Positions 1 through 8,466 are shown, numbered from the stretch's first letter. The stretch is 64,000 nucleotides of DNA from Paenalcaligenes sp052103955 (GCA_052103955.1 JBQELO010000001.1:124001-188000); one strand, 5' to 3'. The notes: generated by a model from the letters alone, not told the origin. Made by a program: numbers and translations.

Positions 1-1094
1 CGTGTATTACCTTCACGAATCGCACGTACATCACGGCTTTCTTGCAAGATTTCACGCGATACGTTCAAGGGCAAATCAGCAGAATCCACCACACCACGCA
101 CAAAGCGCAGGTAGTTAGGCAGCAACTGATCGGCATCGTCCATGATGAACACGCGTTTTACATACAGCTTCACGCCGTGCTTAGCATCGCGATCCCACAA
201 ATCAAAGGCGGCATGCTTAGGCACATACAACAATTGCGTGTATTCGCTGCGACCTTCTACACGGTTATGTGTCCACGCCAGCGGGTTTTCGTAATCGTGG
301 GCAATGTGTTTGTAAAACTCTTGGTATTGCTCATCAGAGATTTCTGAGCGCGAGCGAGTCCACAACGCATTCGCTTGGTTAACAGTTTCCCAATCGCTAA
401 GCGTAATTTGTTTGGATTCTTTCTCGTCCCACTCTTCTTTGAGCATTTGCACTGGCAAAGAGATGTGGTCAGAGTAACGGCGCAATACCGCGCGCAAGCG
501 CCAGCCATCTAAGAATTCGTCGGCATCATCACGCAGGTACAAGGTAACAGACGTACCGTGATCGGCTTTCTCGGCAGGGCTGACGGTAAATTCGCCCAAC
601 CCTTCGGACTCCCACAACACACCTTCTGTTTCAGCATCACCCGCGCGACGCGACAATACCGATACTTTGTTTGCCACAATGAAGGAGGAGTAGAAACCCA
701 CACCAAACTGACCAATCAACTGGGCATCTTTTTGTTTGTCGCCCGTTAATTGCGTAAAGAATTCTTTGGTGCCCGAACGTGCGATAGTGCCCAAGTTGGC
801 AATCGCTTCGTCGCGGTTCATACCAATACCATTATCGCTAATGGTCAGTGTCTTACCTTCTTTGTCGTAGGTGACACGTATACGTAGTTCGCTGTTGCCT
901 TCCAACAGCTCTTGGCGATCAATCGCTTCGAAGCGCAACTTATCGCAAGCATCTGACGCGTTGGATACCAACTCGCGCAGAAAAATCTCTTTGTTGCTAT
1001 ACAGCGAGTGAATCATCAACTGCAGCAACTGCTTGACCTCGGTTTGAAAACCTAGGGTCTCGGCTGCCTGAACATTATTCTCGGTTTGGCTCAT
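1..1094 (-). CDS. htpG: Molecular chaperone HtpG (Hsp90), C-terminal part outside window
   Basis: Bacterial Hsp90, an ATP-dependent cytosolic chaperone dimer that remodels client proteins. Translating from the ATG at 1094 gives about 364 codons with no stop before the window edge, so roughly the last 40% of the usual ~630 residues is missing. The N-terminal GHKL ATPase domain is plain: LRELVSNASDACDKLRF, then the nucleotide-binding DNGIGMNRDE, LGTIARSGTKEF and GQFGVGFYSSF. The middle domain follows with TLYLRDDADEFLD, NPLAWTHNRVEG, LYVKRVFIMDD and NVSREILQESRDVR. The start is supported by MSQTENNVQAAETLGFQTEV, a typical HtpG N-terminus. The next gene (Nudix) is on the same strand about 105 bases upstream. 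No clear heat-shock promoter was identified. The truncation comes from the window boundary, not from a broken gene. Confidence 0.97.
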   Translation of the reverse strand, partial: MSQTENNVQAAETLGFQTEVKQLLQLMIHSLYSNKEIFLRELVSNASDACDKLRFEAIDRQELLEGNSELRIRVTYDKEGKTLTISDNGIGMNRDEAIANLGTIARSGTKEFFTQLTGDKQKDAQLIGQFGVGFYSSFIVANKVSVLSRRAGDAETEGVLWESEGLGEFTVSPAEKADHGTSVTLYLRDDADEFLDGWRLRAVLRRYSDHISLPVQMLKEEWDEKESKQITLSDWETVNQANALWTRSRSEISDEQYQEFYKHIAHDYENPLAWTHNRVEGRSEYTQLLYVPKHAAFDLWDRDAKHGVKLYVKRVFIMDDADQLLPNYLRFVRGVVDSADLPLNVSREILQESRDVRAIREGNT

Positions 1095-1200
1095 GGTTAC
1101 GTATTTACTCAGTTGTCATCAACAAGCTATAGCGGCTTACGCCGCCAGCGCATTAATCTAGTAACTGGGGACACATAACCAAATATCAAGAGCCATGCCG

Positions 1201-1668
1201 TTATTGGGCTTCCAGATAACGCTGGTAGGCCAACTTCGCCACTGCCACCACATCAAAGCTACGGGCAATATCGCTGTGTGCTAACTGCTCTACATCGAAC
1301 CACTTCGCCTCTAGAGCATCATCCCCCGCGTAGGCCTCACCGGCTACCCAGCTACACGCCACCGCAATCAATATATAGTGCTGGCGCAACGCCCCTTTGG
1401 CATCTATATCGTGCGCATCCACCGCCGTCACCACCTGCAAAGCGTTGGCTTGTACAGACGTTTCTTCTGTAATTTCGCGCTCCGTCGCCGCTAACACCGC
1501 CTCACCAAAATCTATTTTTCCGCCTGGAAAACTCCAACGCCCTATGTCCGGTACATTGCGTCGTCGAATCATCAACACCTGCCCCTCTTTACACACCACC
1601 CCCAAGGTGGCGGCGATGGGCCTACGTACAGGCACCACATTGGTTTCTACGCTGCTGTTCATGCTCAT
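1201..1668 (-). CDS. Nudix hydrolase (ADP-ribose pyrophosphatase-like)
   Basis: A 155-residue protein with one Nudix domain. Nudix enzymes cleave nucleoside diphosphates linked to another moiety using Mg2+ bound by the Nudix box. Here the box is GKIDFGEAVLAATEREITEE at about residues 50-70. It matches Gx5Ex7REUxEE, but the usual following Gly is Ser. The N-terminal part (RRPIAATLGVVCKEGQVLMIRRRNV) is the first beta strands, and the GRWSFPGG loop precedes the box. Substrate cannot be assigned; ADP-ribose or NADH pyrophosphatase-like housecleaning is typical of this compact class. The ATG at 1668 is used, with a second Met two codons later. It stands alone between htpG and the tRNA, on the same strand as htpG. 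Confidence 0.85.
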   Translation of the reverse strand: MSMNSSVETNVVPVRRPIAATLGVVCKEGQVLMIRRRNVPDIGRWSFPGGKIDFGEAVLAATEREITEETSVQANALQVVTAVDAHDIDAKGALRQHYILIAVACSWVAGEAYAGDDALEAKWFDVEQLAHSDIARSFDVVAVAKLAYQRYLEAQ

Positions 1669-1886
1669 GTATCCCTAATCCTTACTCTTCCCGCCCGACG
1701 TAGTCGCCAAACTCTAGAACAATATCATCACTACGCGTTTTCCAGCGGTTATAACCTTAACGATGATTAGCTCGGTTGGATCGTGGTTTTTTGTCGTTAT
1801 GACTGCCCACTCTCCCTTGTATCTACCCCTCAAAAAGCCCAAACGCCATTTTTTTGAAGAAAAATGAACTATTTTGCATTTAGCTC

Positions 1887-1914
1887 TTGCTCATCTGTAA
1901 ATTCGAGGTATAAT
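1887..1914 (+). promoter_or_regulatory. Probable sigma70 promoter of tRNA-Leu
   Basis: TTGCTC (1887-1892) and a consensus TATAAT (1909-1914) are separated by 16 bases. Transcription would start near 1921, about 45 bases before the tRNA. The surrounding 1670-1960 stretch is otherwise without recognisable genes. Confidence 0.6.
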
Positions 1915-1965
1915 TCTTTTCTTTCCTAGCACATGTTTCAAACGAAACATCCACGCCTAGAAGTT

Positions 1966-2050
1966 GCCCGGGTGGTGGAATTGGTAGACGCGTCGGACTC
2001 AAAATCCGATACCGAGAGGTGTGCCGGTTCGATTCCGGCCCCGGGCACCA
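1966..2050 (+). tRNA. tRNA-Leu (anticodon CAA)
   Basis: An 85-base class II tRNA. The acceptor stem GCCCGGG pairs with CCCGGGC just before the encoded CCA at 2048-2050. The D-arm contains TGGTAGACG. The anticodon stem TCGGA/TCCGA encloses the loop CTCAAAA, giving anticodon CAA at 2000-2002, which reads UUG. A long variable arm (ACCGAGAGGT) follows, then a T-arm with GGTTCGATTCC. Length and variable arm fit leucine. It has its own promoter upstream and an intrinsic terminator immediately downstream, so it is probably a monocistronic unit. Confidence 0.97.
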
Positions 2051-2060
2051 AGAACACTAA

Positions 2061-2090
2061 AAAAGACCGCTTTTTAAGCGGTCTTTTTTT
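2061..2090 (+). terminator. Intrinsic terminator after tRNA-Leu
   Basis: The inverted repeat AAGACCGCTT / AAGCGGTCTT has a very short T loop and is followed by a run of T residues to 2090. It begins about 10 bases after the tRNA CCA end. Confidence 0.85.
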
Positions 2091-2108
2091 CGTCTGTAGC
2101 CAGCAAAT

Positions 2109-2140
2109 AATAAAGCCATGAGACACCCCATGGCTTTATT
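2109..2140 (-). terminator. Inverted repeat ending the ABC importer operon
   Basis: AATAAAGCCATG (2109-2120) and its exact complement CATGGCTTTATT (2129-2140) form a 12-bp stem with an 8-base loop directly after the stop codon of the ATPase gene on the minus strand. The T-tract is part of the stem's AT-rich base rather than a clean tail, so termination is probable but not certain. Confidence 0.55.
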
Positions 2141-2142
2141 TG

Positions 2143-2877
2143 TTAGTGCGCCAATATCTTGGATAAGAAATCCTGTGCTCGCGCAGACAGCGTCTCTGTT
2201 TGTGTGAAGAAGTGTTCTGAACTGCAGTCTTCCACAATTCCGCCCTGATCCATAAAAATCACCCTATCGCCCACTCGCCTAGCAAAGCCCATTTCGTGTG
2301 TCACGCACAGCATAGTCATGCCCTGCTTAGCCAGATCAGTCATTACATCCAGCACCTCTCCCACCATCTCTGGGTCTAAAGCAGAAGTAGGCTCATCAAA
2401 CAGCATCACAATAGGGTCCATCGCCAATGCTCGCGCAATGGCCACACGCTGCTGCTGTCCACCTGACAATTGCGCCGGAAACTTATGCGCATGCGCAGCC
2501 AAACCTACTTGTTCTAATAACGCCAAGGAACGCTTACCCGCCTCGTCCGGGCTACGTTTCAGTGCTTTAACCTGAGCCAGATTAATATTCTCTAGCACAG
2601 ACAAATGCGGAAACAGCTCAAAGCTTTGAAACACCATGCCCACTTTTGCGCGCAGAGCAGTCAAATTCACCTTAGGGTCTAAGAGCGACTCCCCATTTAC
2701 CTGAATATCACCCTCATTAATGGACTCAAGCGCATTAATGGTTTTAATCAACGTAGATTTACCTGAGCCCGACGGACCACAAATAACTACCACCTCCCCT
2801 TTACTGACCTGAGCCGAACAATCGTTCAGGACTTTAAAAGAGCCATACCATTTAGAGACATGTTGAATATTTATCAT
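2143..2877 (-). CDS. gltL: Amino-acid ABC transporter ATP-binding protein (GltL/GlnQ type)
   Basis: A 244-residue cytoplasmic ATPase of the polar amino-acid uptake family that energises import by the two adjacent permeases. It shows Walker A GPSGSGKST near residue 35, the Q-loop in VFQSFELFPHLSV, the ABC signature LSGGQQQR, Walker B VMLFDEPTSALDP and the switch His in CVTHEMGFAR. Length matches the family. It is the last gene of a minus-strand cluster reading metC-like, gltI, gltJ, gltK, gltL; only 5 bases separate it from gltK. Specificity is set by the binding protein, which resembles the glutamate/aspartate type. An inverted repeat right after the stop may end the operon. Confidence 0.93.
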   Translation of the reverse strand: MINIQHVSKWYGSFKVLNDCSAQVSKGEVVVICGPSGSGKSTLIKTINALESINEGDIQVNGESLLDPKVNLTALRAKVGMVFQSFELFPHLSVLENINLAQVKALKRSPDEAGKRSLALLEQVGLAAHAHKFPAQLSGGQQQRVAIARALAMDPIVMLFDEPTSALDPEMVGEVLDVMTDLAKQGMTMLCVTHEMGFARRVGDRVIFMDQGGIVEDCSSEHFFTQTETLSARAQDFLSKILAH

Positions 2878-2882
2878 AGTGC

Positions 2883-3569
2883 TTACTTTTTTATGAGATG
2901 TCTTCTTTCGATCAGCTTAACCAAGCCAACCCCTAACGAGCACAAGAACAAATAGCTAATCGCAACGAATATATACATTTCGACCACGGTGCCATCCCGT
3001 TCAGCCACCTTGGTTGCCGCCCCCAAGAAATCATTCAAACTGATCACATAAACCAAGGACGTATCCTTAAGCAAAGCAATGGTTTGATTAATCAGCGCGG
3101 GCGTCATATTTCTAAACGCCTGCGGGAGCACGATATAGCGCAACGCCTGTGACTGGGTTAGGCCTATAGCCTTCGCCGCATTCAGCTGCCCCTTAGCGAC
3201 ACTCGCTATCCCAGCACGCAAAATTTCACAATAATAAGCAGCCTCAGCTAACACTAACGCAGCAATAGCGGCATACAAGGGCCCTACCCCAGCATAAGGA
3301 TTACCTGTTATCAGGCGCACCACCCAGGGCATCATTAGAAAGAACCAGAATATGGTTAATATCAATGGGATAGCCCTGAAGACATTGACATACACGGCAG
3401 CAGCCATCGCCACTGGCCGTGAGCCAAATAATCGCATCAAGGCCAGACATGTCCCCAAAGCAATGCCCAGCGTCATGCCAACGACAACCAATAACCCCGT
3501 AGTGCCCAAGCCTTCCAAAATATAGGGCCAAGCGCGGTAAATAGTGCTCCAGTCAAATTGATACGCCAT
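2883..3569 (-). CDS. gltK: Amino-acid ABC transporter permease (GltK type)
   Basis: A 228-residue inner-membrane permease of the His/Glu/Gln family with about five hydrophobic segments. The cytoplasmic EAA loop reads AAKAIGLTQSQALRYIVLPQ, the coupling site for the ATPase. The N-terminal part (DWSTIYRAWPYILEGLGTT) is typical of GltK-like proteins. It lies 2 bases after gltJ and 5 bases before gltL, so translation is likely coupled. With GltJ it should form the heterodimeric channel. The paralogous permease next door, the ATPase and the binding protein make the transporter complete. Confidence 0.92.
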   Translation of the reverse strand: MAYQFDWSTIYRAWPYILEGLGTTGLLVVVGMTLGIALGTCLALMRLFGSRPVAMAAAVYVNVFRAIPLILTIFWFFLMMPWVVRLITGNPYAGVGPLYAAIAALVLAEAAYYCEILRAGIASVAKGQLNAAKAIGLTQSQALRYIVLPQAFRNMTPALINQTIALLKDTSLVYVISLNDFLGAATKVAERDGTVVEMYIFVAISYLFLCSLGVGLVKLIERRHLIKK

Positions 3570-3571
3570 GT

Positions 3572-4315
3572 TTAAGCTCCTATCAGGCCAGGAATATGCG
3601 TACGTCTTTCAATCGCACGCATCAAAGCGATCACACTGAGAGTAATCAGTGAGTAAATCACCGTAGCGGCAATAAAGGCCTCAAAAGGTTGCGCACTGAA
3701 ATCGCTGATTTGACGAGTACTTGCCGTTAGCTCCATCAACCCTATCGTCATGGCAACAGAAGAGTTTTTGAAGACATTCAGGAAGTCTGAGGTTAAGGGT
3801 GGCAAAATCATCCGAAAAGCTTGTGGCAAGATGATATAGCGATAACGTTGACTAATACTTAGACCTAACGCCACCCCCGCTTGAGCTTGCCCTTTAGGCA
3901 AAGCCTCTATACCTGCACGTATAACCTCAGCCGCCTTCGCCGCCGAATAAATCGTTAGCGCCAGCACAATAGTCAAAAACTGACTCCAACCCGGATCCAT
4001 CGTTTTAATCATTTTCCCCCACTCGGGAGGCAGTATCTCGGGCACGACAAAAAACCAAATAAACACCTGAACCAACAGGGGCGTATTACGGAACACATGA
4101 ACAAACAGCATCGCTGGAATAGATAGAATTTTGTAGGGCAAGCTGCGCGCTATGCCCACCAACGTTCCAAGCCCCAGCGCCAGAACCCATGAGATCAGGG
4201 ACACTGATACCGTCATCCACAAACCCGACAGTATCAGTTCCCAGTAATAGCCCTCACCTGTCAGCGAGGGCTTGAAATAAATCAGAAAGTCCCAGGAATA
4301 ATGCATATGACGCAA
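3572..4315 (-). CDS. gltJ: Amino-acid ABC transporter permease (GltJ type)
   Basis: A 247-residue membrane permease and partner of GltK. The N-terminal WDFLIYFKPSLTGEGYYW followed by a long hydrophobic segment is characteristic of GltJ-like proteins. The EAA loop is GVALGLSISQRYRYIILPQ. It contains about five membrane segments and ends with a charged tail (RAIERRTHIPG). It starts 3 bases after the binding-protein stop codon and is followed 2 bases later by gltK. The ATG at 4315 gives a sensible family-length protein; an ATG three codons in (MHYSWDF) is a possible alternative. Confidence 0.92.
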   Translation of the reverse strand: MRHMHYSWDFLIYFKPSLTGEGYYWELILSGLWMTVSVSLISWVLALGLGTLVGIARSLPYKILSIPAMLFVHVFRNTPLLVQVFIWFFVVPEILPPEWGKMIKTMDPGWSQFLTIVLALTIYSAAKAAEVIRAGIEALPKGQAQAGVALGLSISQRYRYIILPQAFRMILPPLTSDFLNVFKNSSVAMTIGLMELTASTRQISDFSAQPFEAFIAATVIYSLITLSVIALMRAIERRTHIPGLIGA

Positions 4316-4318
4316 CTA

Positions 4319-5218
4319 TCAAAGAATGTTGTCGTTGGGGTTGGCAATCAATTCTTTAATGGGCTCAGACATAGGCGCATTAATGTTAAAACCTCCTCGC
4401 ACATTAATAGGGCTAAGGAAGTATTTTTCATATAAGGCTGTCATCTCACCCGAGTTCATCATCTCGGTAATCACACCATCCACCAGAGCTTTAAACTCAT
4501 CATCACCCTTACGAATCATGCAGCCATAGGCCTCTGGTTGCAGTACGTCGCCAACCGCTGCCCATTTTTCTGGCTGCTGAGAGCGTGCAATCAACCCATA
4601 CAGCACCATGTCATCCATCACAGCCGCTTCTGCCCGGCCTGTATGCACCATCATGAAGGTGCTGTCGATGTCTTGGCTCAGCACAATACGAGCATTAAGC
4701 TTTTCACTTTCATTTAAATTTCGCAGCATACGCTCTGCAGTTGTACCGGCAGAAACCACCACATTTTTCCCACTCAAGTCTGACCACGTTTTAATACTAG
4801 AATCAGCTGGAACGAAAATCTTATTCCCCACAATAAAGAAGGTGGTGGAAAAGTTGACCTGTGCTTCGCGCTCTTGGTTGTGCGTAGTAGAACTGCACTC
4901 TAGATCTACCGTGTTATTCGCCACTAAAGGAATTCGCGTTTGTGGCGTCACCTCCATGGGTATCAACTTCAACTCTGCAACACCCGTTTGCTCTTTTACT
5001 TTATCGGCCACGCGCTGAATAATTTCCCAGGCATAACCAGCTTGCTGGTTATTGTCATCCAGATAGTTAAAAGGCAAAGATGCTGCTCGGGTTCCTACCG
5101 TTAGCGTGCCTGTTTGTTTTACCTTATCCAGTGTAGAAGGCCCTGTATTGGCCCATACCTGCGCGCTAGAACTGAGCAATACCGCACTCAACAGAAATGA
5201 AAGTGAGCTTTTTTTCAT
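4319..5218 (-). CDS. gltI: Periplasmic glutamate/aspartate-type binding protein
   Basis: A 299-residue solute-binding protein. A signal peptide is visible (lysine-rich start, LSFLLSAVLLSSSAQVWA, cleavage near residue 23), followed by STLDKVKQTGTLTVGTR, the usual first strand of the GltI group. Family landmarks include RIPLVANNTVDLECSSTTHN, SGKNVVVSAGTTAERMLRNL, EAAVMDDMVLYG and PEAYGCMIRKGDDEFK. By eye these follow E. coli GltI closely over the whole length, including the near-terminal PND segment. Ligands are therefore probably acidic amino acids. The upstream PLP lyase leaves open a sulfur amino acid such as cystine or cystathionine. A 52-base gap with an RBS-like CGGAGAGGAGACA separates it from the lyase gene. 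Confidence 0.9.
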   Translation of the reverse strand: MKKSSLSFLLSAVLLSSSAQVWANTGPSTLDKVKQTGTLTVGTRAASLPFNYLDDNNQQAGYAWEIIQRVADKVKEQTGVAELKLIPMEVTPQTRIPLVANNTVDLECSSTTHNQEREAQVNFSTTFFIVGNKIFVPADSSIKTWSDLSGKNVVVSAGTTAERMLRNLNESEKLNARIVLSQDIDSTFMMVHTGRAEAAVMDDMVLYGLIARSQQPEKWAAVGDVLQPEAYGCMIRKGDDEFKALVDGVITEMMNSGEMTALYEKYFLSPINVRGGFNINAPMSEPIKELIANPNDNIL

Positions 5219-5270
5219 GTTGTCTCCTCTCCGCTTAGCGGAAATGTGTGTTTGTTATATTTGGACGAAA

Positions 5271-6404
5271 TTAGCGCAACTCTTCTAGGGCCTGCTGCAG
5301 TTCCGTCAGAATGATCTGAGGATCCTCATAGCCTATAGAGAAACGACAAATAGCCCCTTGCTTATAAGGGAAGCGACGAGCCTTTTGTATAGATGCTGGA
5401 TAAAAAGCAGCTAGCGTTTGGCCACCGCCGTAACTCGCACCAATCTTAATAGTGCTAAAACGGCTAAACATACGACGGTATTTATCTATGTCTTGGCAAT
5501 GCGCACGCAAGGCAAATAACCCACTGCTTCCACTGAATTGTTTTTTCCACAATTCATGACCCGCAAAGCTGCTTAATGCTGGATGCAAAACCTCATCCAA
5601 TAAAGGATGATGTTCTAGAGCACGAGCAATCAATAAAGCATGCTCTTGATGTGCCTGCATACGCAAAGGCAACGTATCTAGACCACGTTGCGCGAGGAAA
5701 CAGTCGTCCGGACTAACCGCCATGCCATAACTGGACTGGGAAGCCCTAAAAGCGGCATAAAGATCTGTACGGTTTGTACTGACCACCCCTAACAGCAAGT
5801 CTGCGTGTCCACTTAGGTACTTAGAGCAAGCCACCACACTGATATCTACGCCTAACGCCAAAGGCTGGAAGAACGAGGGACCAGCCCAAGAGTTGTCCAT
5901 CCCAGTCAAAATATCATGACGTTTCGCAACTTCTACAATGGCAGAAACATCCTGAATCTCCATCGTCATAGAGCCGGGGGACTCCATCCAAATCAGTCGC
6001 GTATTAGGCTTAATCAACGACTCAATATCGCCATTCAAGCTGGGAGCGTAGTGCTCTACGTCTATACCCAGTTGCGCTAACCGACTCGCCAGATCAATCG
6101 CCGGGCCATAAGCAGAATCCACCAGCAGTAAATGATCGCCGGCTTTTAGCAAAGACAAAAACACCAAGCTAATAGCAGCCTGCCCCGAGGGCGTAACCAG
6201 GCTATGCTGAGCACCGTCTAGCTGTGCAACCCTGCGCTCAAACTCTCTATGCGTAGGCGTACCCGTTAAGCCGTAACTGTAGCCATCCGGTGCACGCTCT
6301 TTACGATTAATAAAATCGTCCAAGGTAGGAAACAAGATGGTCGAGGCCCGTGCTACCACAGGCGACAAGCTTTGGTATCCGTCCCACAAAGTGTCAGTTT
6401 TCAT
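5271..6404 (-). CDS. metC: Cystathionine beta-lyase family PLP enzyme (MetC-like)
   Basis: A 377-residue member of the Cys/Met-metabolism PLP-dependent family (fold type I). Family members cleave C-S bonds; MetC yields homocysteine, pyruvate and ammonia from cystathionine. The PLP lysine sits in VVACSKYLSGHADLLLG. The phosphate-binding and ring-stacking region is TPSGQAAISLVFLSLL, the cofactor aspartate is in GMDNSWAGPSFFQPL, and the N-terminal SYGLTGTPTHREFERRVAQL is typical of MetC rather than MetB. It is first in the putative operon with gltIJKL and divergent from a LysR gene. This pairing suggests import and cleavage of a sulfur amino acid, which is an inference. A cysteine-S-conjugate lyase or another C-S lyase is the main alternative. 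Confidence 0.85.
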   Translation of the reverse strand: MKTDTLWDGYQSLSPVVARASTILFPTLDDFINRKERAPDGYSYGLTGTPTHREFERRVAQLDGAQHSLVTPSGQAAISLVFLSLLKAGDHLLLVDSAYGPAIDLASRLAQLGIDVEHYAPSLNGDIESLIKPNTRLIWMESPGSMTMEIQDVSAIVEVAKRHDILTGMDNSWAGPSFFQPLALGVDISVVACSKYLSGHADLLLGVVSTNRTDLYAAFRASQSSYGMAVSPDDCFLAQRGLDTLPLRMQAHQEHALLIARALEHHPLLDEVLHPALSSFAGHELWKKQFSGSSGLFALRAHCQDIDKYRRMFSRFSTIKIGASYGGGQTLAAFYPASIQKARRFPYKQGAICRFSIGYEDPQIILTELQQALEELR

Positions 6405-6459
6405 GTTTCAAAAATTAGCCGTCAGAAATTGGTAAATTGAGTCTACGTAGCAGGCTATA

Positions 6460-6477
6460 ATTTTTCTACAGAAAAAT
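6460..6477. promoter_or_regulatory. Perfect palindrome in LysR/metC-like divergent promoter
   Basis: ATTTTTCT (6460-6467) and AGAAAAAT (6470-6477) form a perfect 8-bp inverted repeat with a 2-base centre (AC). It lies between the divergent start codons at 6404 and 6504 and overlaps a TATAAT at 6456-6461. It contains a T-N11-A arrangement typical of LysR boxes. It is the obvious candidate binding site of the adjacent LysR protein. Confidence 0.6.
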
Positions 6478-6503
6478 ATGATGATTCCATAAGTGAAACT
6501 TAT

Positions 6504-7436
6504 ATGATCGAGAGACAAATCCTTATCTTCCGTTCCGTTATGAGCTGCGGCAGCGCCAGTGGCGCAGCCCGCCTACTGAACCTCTCTCAACCCGCCATTA
6601 GCCAAGCTATACGTAAGCTAGAAGAACGCGCAGACACGCCGTTATTCGAGCGCATACGAGGCCGCCTACACCCCACCGAAGCGGCTTACGCTTTAATGAG
6701 CGAAGTGGATCACTACTATTTAGGTATCGATGCCATTGAGCACCGACTGAAATCACTGAAGCACTACAGTGGTGGGCGTCTTGTGGTGGCTAGCCTGCCC
6801 TTGCTGGCAGCGCATGTGATTCCAAAGGTATTGCAGCACTTACCCATACTGGAACAAGAGCTATCTGTCTCTTTACAAGTCATGAGTTCTAAAGAGGTTC
6901 GGCAACGCTTGCTTGCCAGGCAGTGCGATATGGGGTTTATGGCAGATGAAGTCTCATGCACGGGCTTAGAGCACTCTTTATTTAGTCGCATGTCTGGGAT
7001 GATTGCGTTGCCCGCGCAGCACCCATTAACACGCAAAACTATCATCACACCTGAAGACTTGGCTGCACACCCTTTTATCAGCCTAAACCCCGAAGACACC
7101 TCGCAAAGACAGCTCAATCTACTGCTGGAACAAGCCAATGTAGTACTGTCTCCCGTGATAGAAACCCCCTACGCATTTACGGTCTGTGAACTCGTCAGAA
7201 ATGGCATAGGCATGGGGTTAATTAACCCCATTGGGGCACTTGATTATTTAGACCGAGGCGTAGTTTTGCGCCCATTTAGTGGCAAGGTCTGGTTTACGAC
7301 TTATCTCGCCTTTGCTCAGGGAGCCAGCGCTAAACGCCCTGTCCGCCAGTTTATTTCCTTAATGCGACAACACCTACAAGCGGAACTATCCGCCCTAGGG
7401 ATATCACTGCTTGAGGACCCAGCACTCCCCACCTAA
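6504..7436 (+). CDS. LysR-family transcriptional regulator
   Basis: A 310-residue LysR regulator. The N-terminal winged helix-turn-helix reads SASGAARLLNLSQPAISQAI (residues about 16-35), followed by KLEERADTPLFERIRGRLHPT. The effector domain begins near residue 90 with GRLVVASLPLLAAHVIPKVL. It is transcribed away from the metC-like/gltIJKL cluster across a 99-base region holding a perfect palindrome, the classic arrangement for a LysR activator of its divergent neighbour. The N-terminus (IERQILIFRSVMSCGSASGA) resembles regulators of opine or amino-acid catabolism genes. The effector is unknown, but a sulfur or acidic amino acid would be a logical guess. Confidence 0.92.
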   Translation: MIERQILIFRSVMSCGSASGAARLLNLSQPAISQAIRKLEERADTPLFERIRGRLHPTEAAYALMSEVDHYYLGIDAIEHRLKSLKHYSGGRLVVASLPLLAAHVIPKVLQHLPILEQELSVSLQVMSSKEVRQRLLARQCDMGFMADEVSCTGLEHSLFSRMSGMIALPAQHPLTRKTIITPEDLAAHPFISLNPEDTSQRQLNLLLEQANVVLSPVIETPYAFTVCELVRNGIGMGLINPIGALDYLDRGVVLRPFSGKVWFTTYLAFAQGASAKRPVRQFISLMRQHLQAELSALGISLLEDPALPT

Positions 7437-7542
7437 GTACCCCCTTCCCGCTAAAGCCCCTACAAAAGCGCCCATTCCAGCCCCTACACCCAAAAATCAG
7501 CTAAGCTTTTGTCGCACTGACTTTTCTTGGAAGACTTTTCAC

Positions 7543-8448
7543 ATGACTGCTGCAGCATCACACCCCAACGCCACTGTTCGTATCGCTCTTGAGTGGTACT
7601 TAAACCCTGACCACTTGCCTTTACTGCACGCGCAAGCCCAAGCGCGACGCGATGGCGTGTTGAACATTGAGCTAGTGGTGCCCGATGACCATTACGATGG
7701 TTTTGCGGCATTAGCCGCAGGCGAAGTGGAAGCTGTAGTGAATGAGCCGCTGCACTTAATAGAAAAACACGAAGAAGAAGTTGCCTTGCAATCACTAGGG
7801 ACCTTTTTCCATACTGATGGTGGCGTACTGATTACCCATGCCGCACAAGCCACGCTCAAAGCAGGTGGCGCTATTCGCGTGGCCTCGCCAGTATCCAACC
7901 CCGTTACGGACGGCCTGTGCCAAAACATCTTAATTAGTTGGATGCGCAAGCAATCCGTTACCGTGAAACCAGAGCAAATTTCGGTATACGAAGCTGGCTT
8001 TGATCACATTGATAACCTACAAAAAGGTGCAGATGCCGCATGGCTGGCCTTTGCCAACATTGAAGGCGTACACGCCAAACTGCTGGGCCTGCCCGTAGAT
8101 TTGTGCCGCACCAGTGATGGTGACATTCCTGGGTTTTCTGCCTTAGAACTGATTGTGGACCGCAATGCTGATACCAGCACCAAAAACCACCTGCAAACCC
8201 TAGTTCAGTATTTGGACAAAGCCGTCGCCGAGCTAAAAGCCGATCCCAAAGCGGCCTTGGACTTGTGGTACAGCGCCAGCAACGAAGCCCCATCGGACTT
8301 AACGCGCGCCATGGTGGATGACACGCTGACCCGTTTTGTTGCCCCCGTTAAGGCGGATGCCACTCGCTGGCAACCCATTTGGGAACACATGCGTACCCAC
8401 GGTTCAGACGTGGTGGATAGCGATACCTTTGCCGCGATTTTTAATTAA
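7543..8448 (+). CDS. Orphan NMT1/ThiY-like substrate-binding-fold protein, no signal peptide
   Basis: A 301-residue protein of the type 2 periplasmic-binding fold, NMT1/ThiY/SsuA-like. The start (VRIALEWYLNPDHLPLLHAQ) is the signature beta strand and ligand loop of pyrimidine-precursor binding proteins. It continues with ELVVPDDHYDGFAALAAGEV and EAVVNEPLHLIEKHEEEVAL. I place the start at the ATG at 7543, preceded by TTGGAAG. An upstream in-frame extension to 7411 is proline-rich and overlaps the LysR gene, so it was rejected. Neither start gives a signal peptide or lipobox, and no permease or ATPase lies nearby. The protein is therefore probably cytoplasmic and may be an enzyme or sensor rather than a transport component. 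Proteins of this fold include the THI5 pyrimidine synthase and phthalate-type decarboxylases. Function is not assigned. Confidence 0.75.
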   Translation: MTAAASHPNATVRIALEWYLNPDHLPLLHAQAQARRDGVLNIELVVPDDHYDGFAALAAGEVEAVVNEPLHLIEKHEEEVALQSLGTFFHTDGGVLITHAAQATLKAGGAIRVASPVSNPVTDGLCQNILISWMRKQSVTVKPEQISVYEAGFDHIDNLQKGADAAWLAFANIEGVHAKLLGLPVDLCRTSDGDIPGFSALELIVDRNADTSTKNHLQTLVQYLDKAVAELKADPKAALDLWYSASNEAPSDLTRAMVDDTLTRFVAPVKADATRWQPIWEHMRTHGSDVVDSDTFAAIFN

Positions 8449-8466
8449 GCTTACACAGCGCTATTG

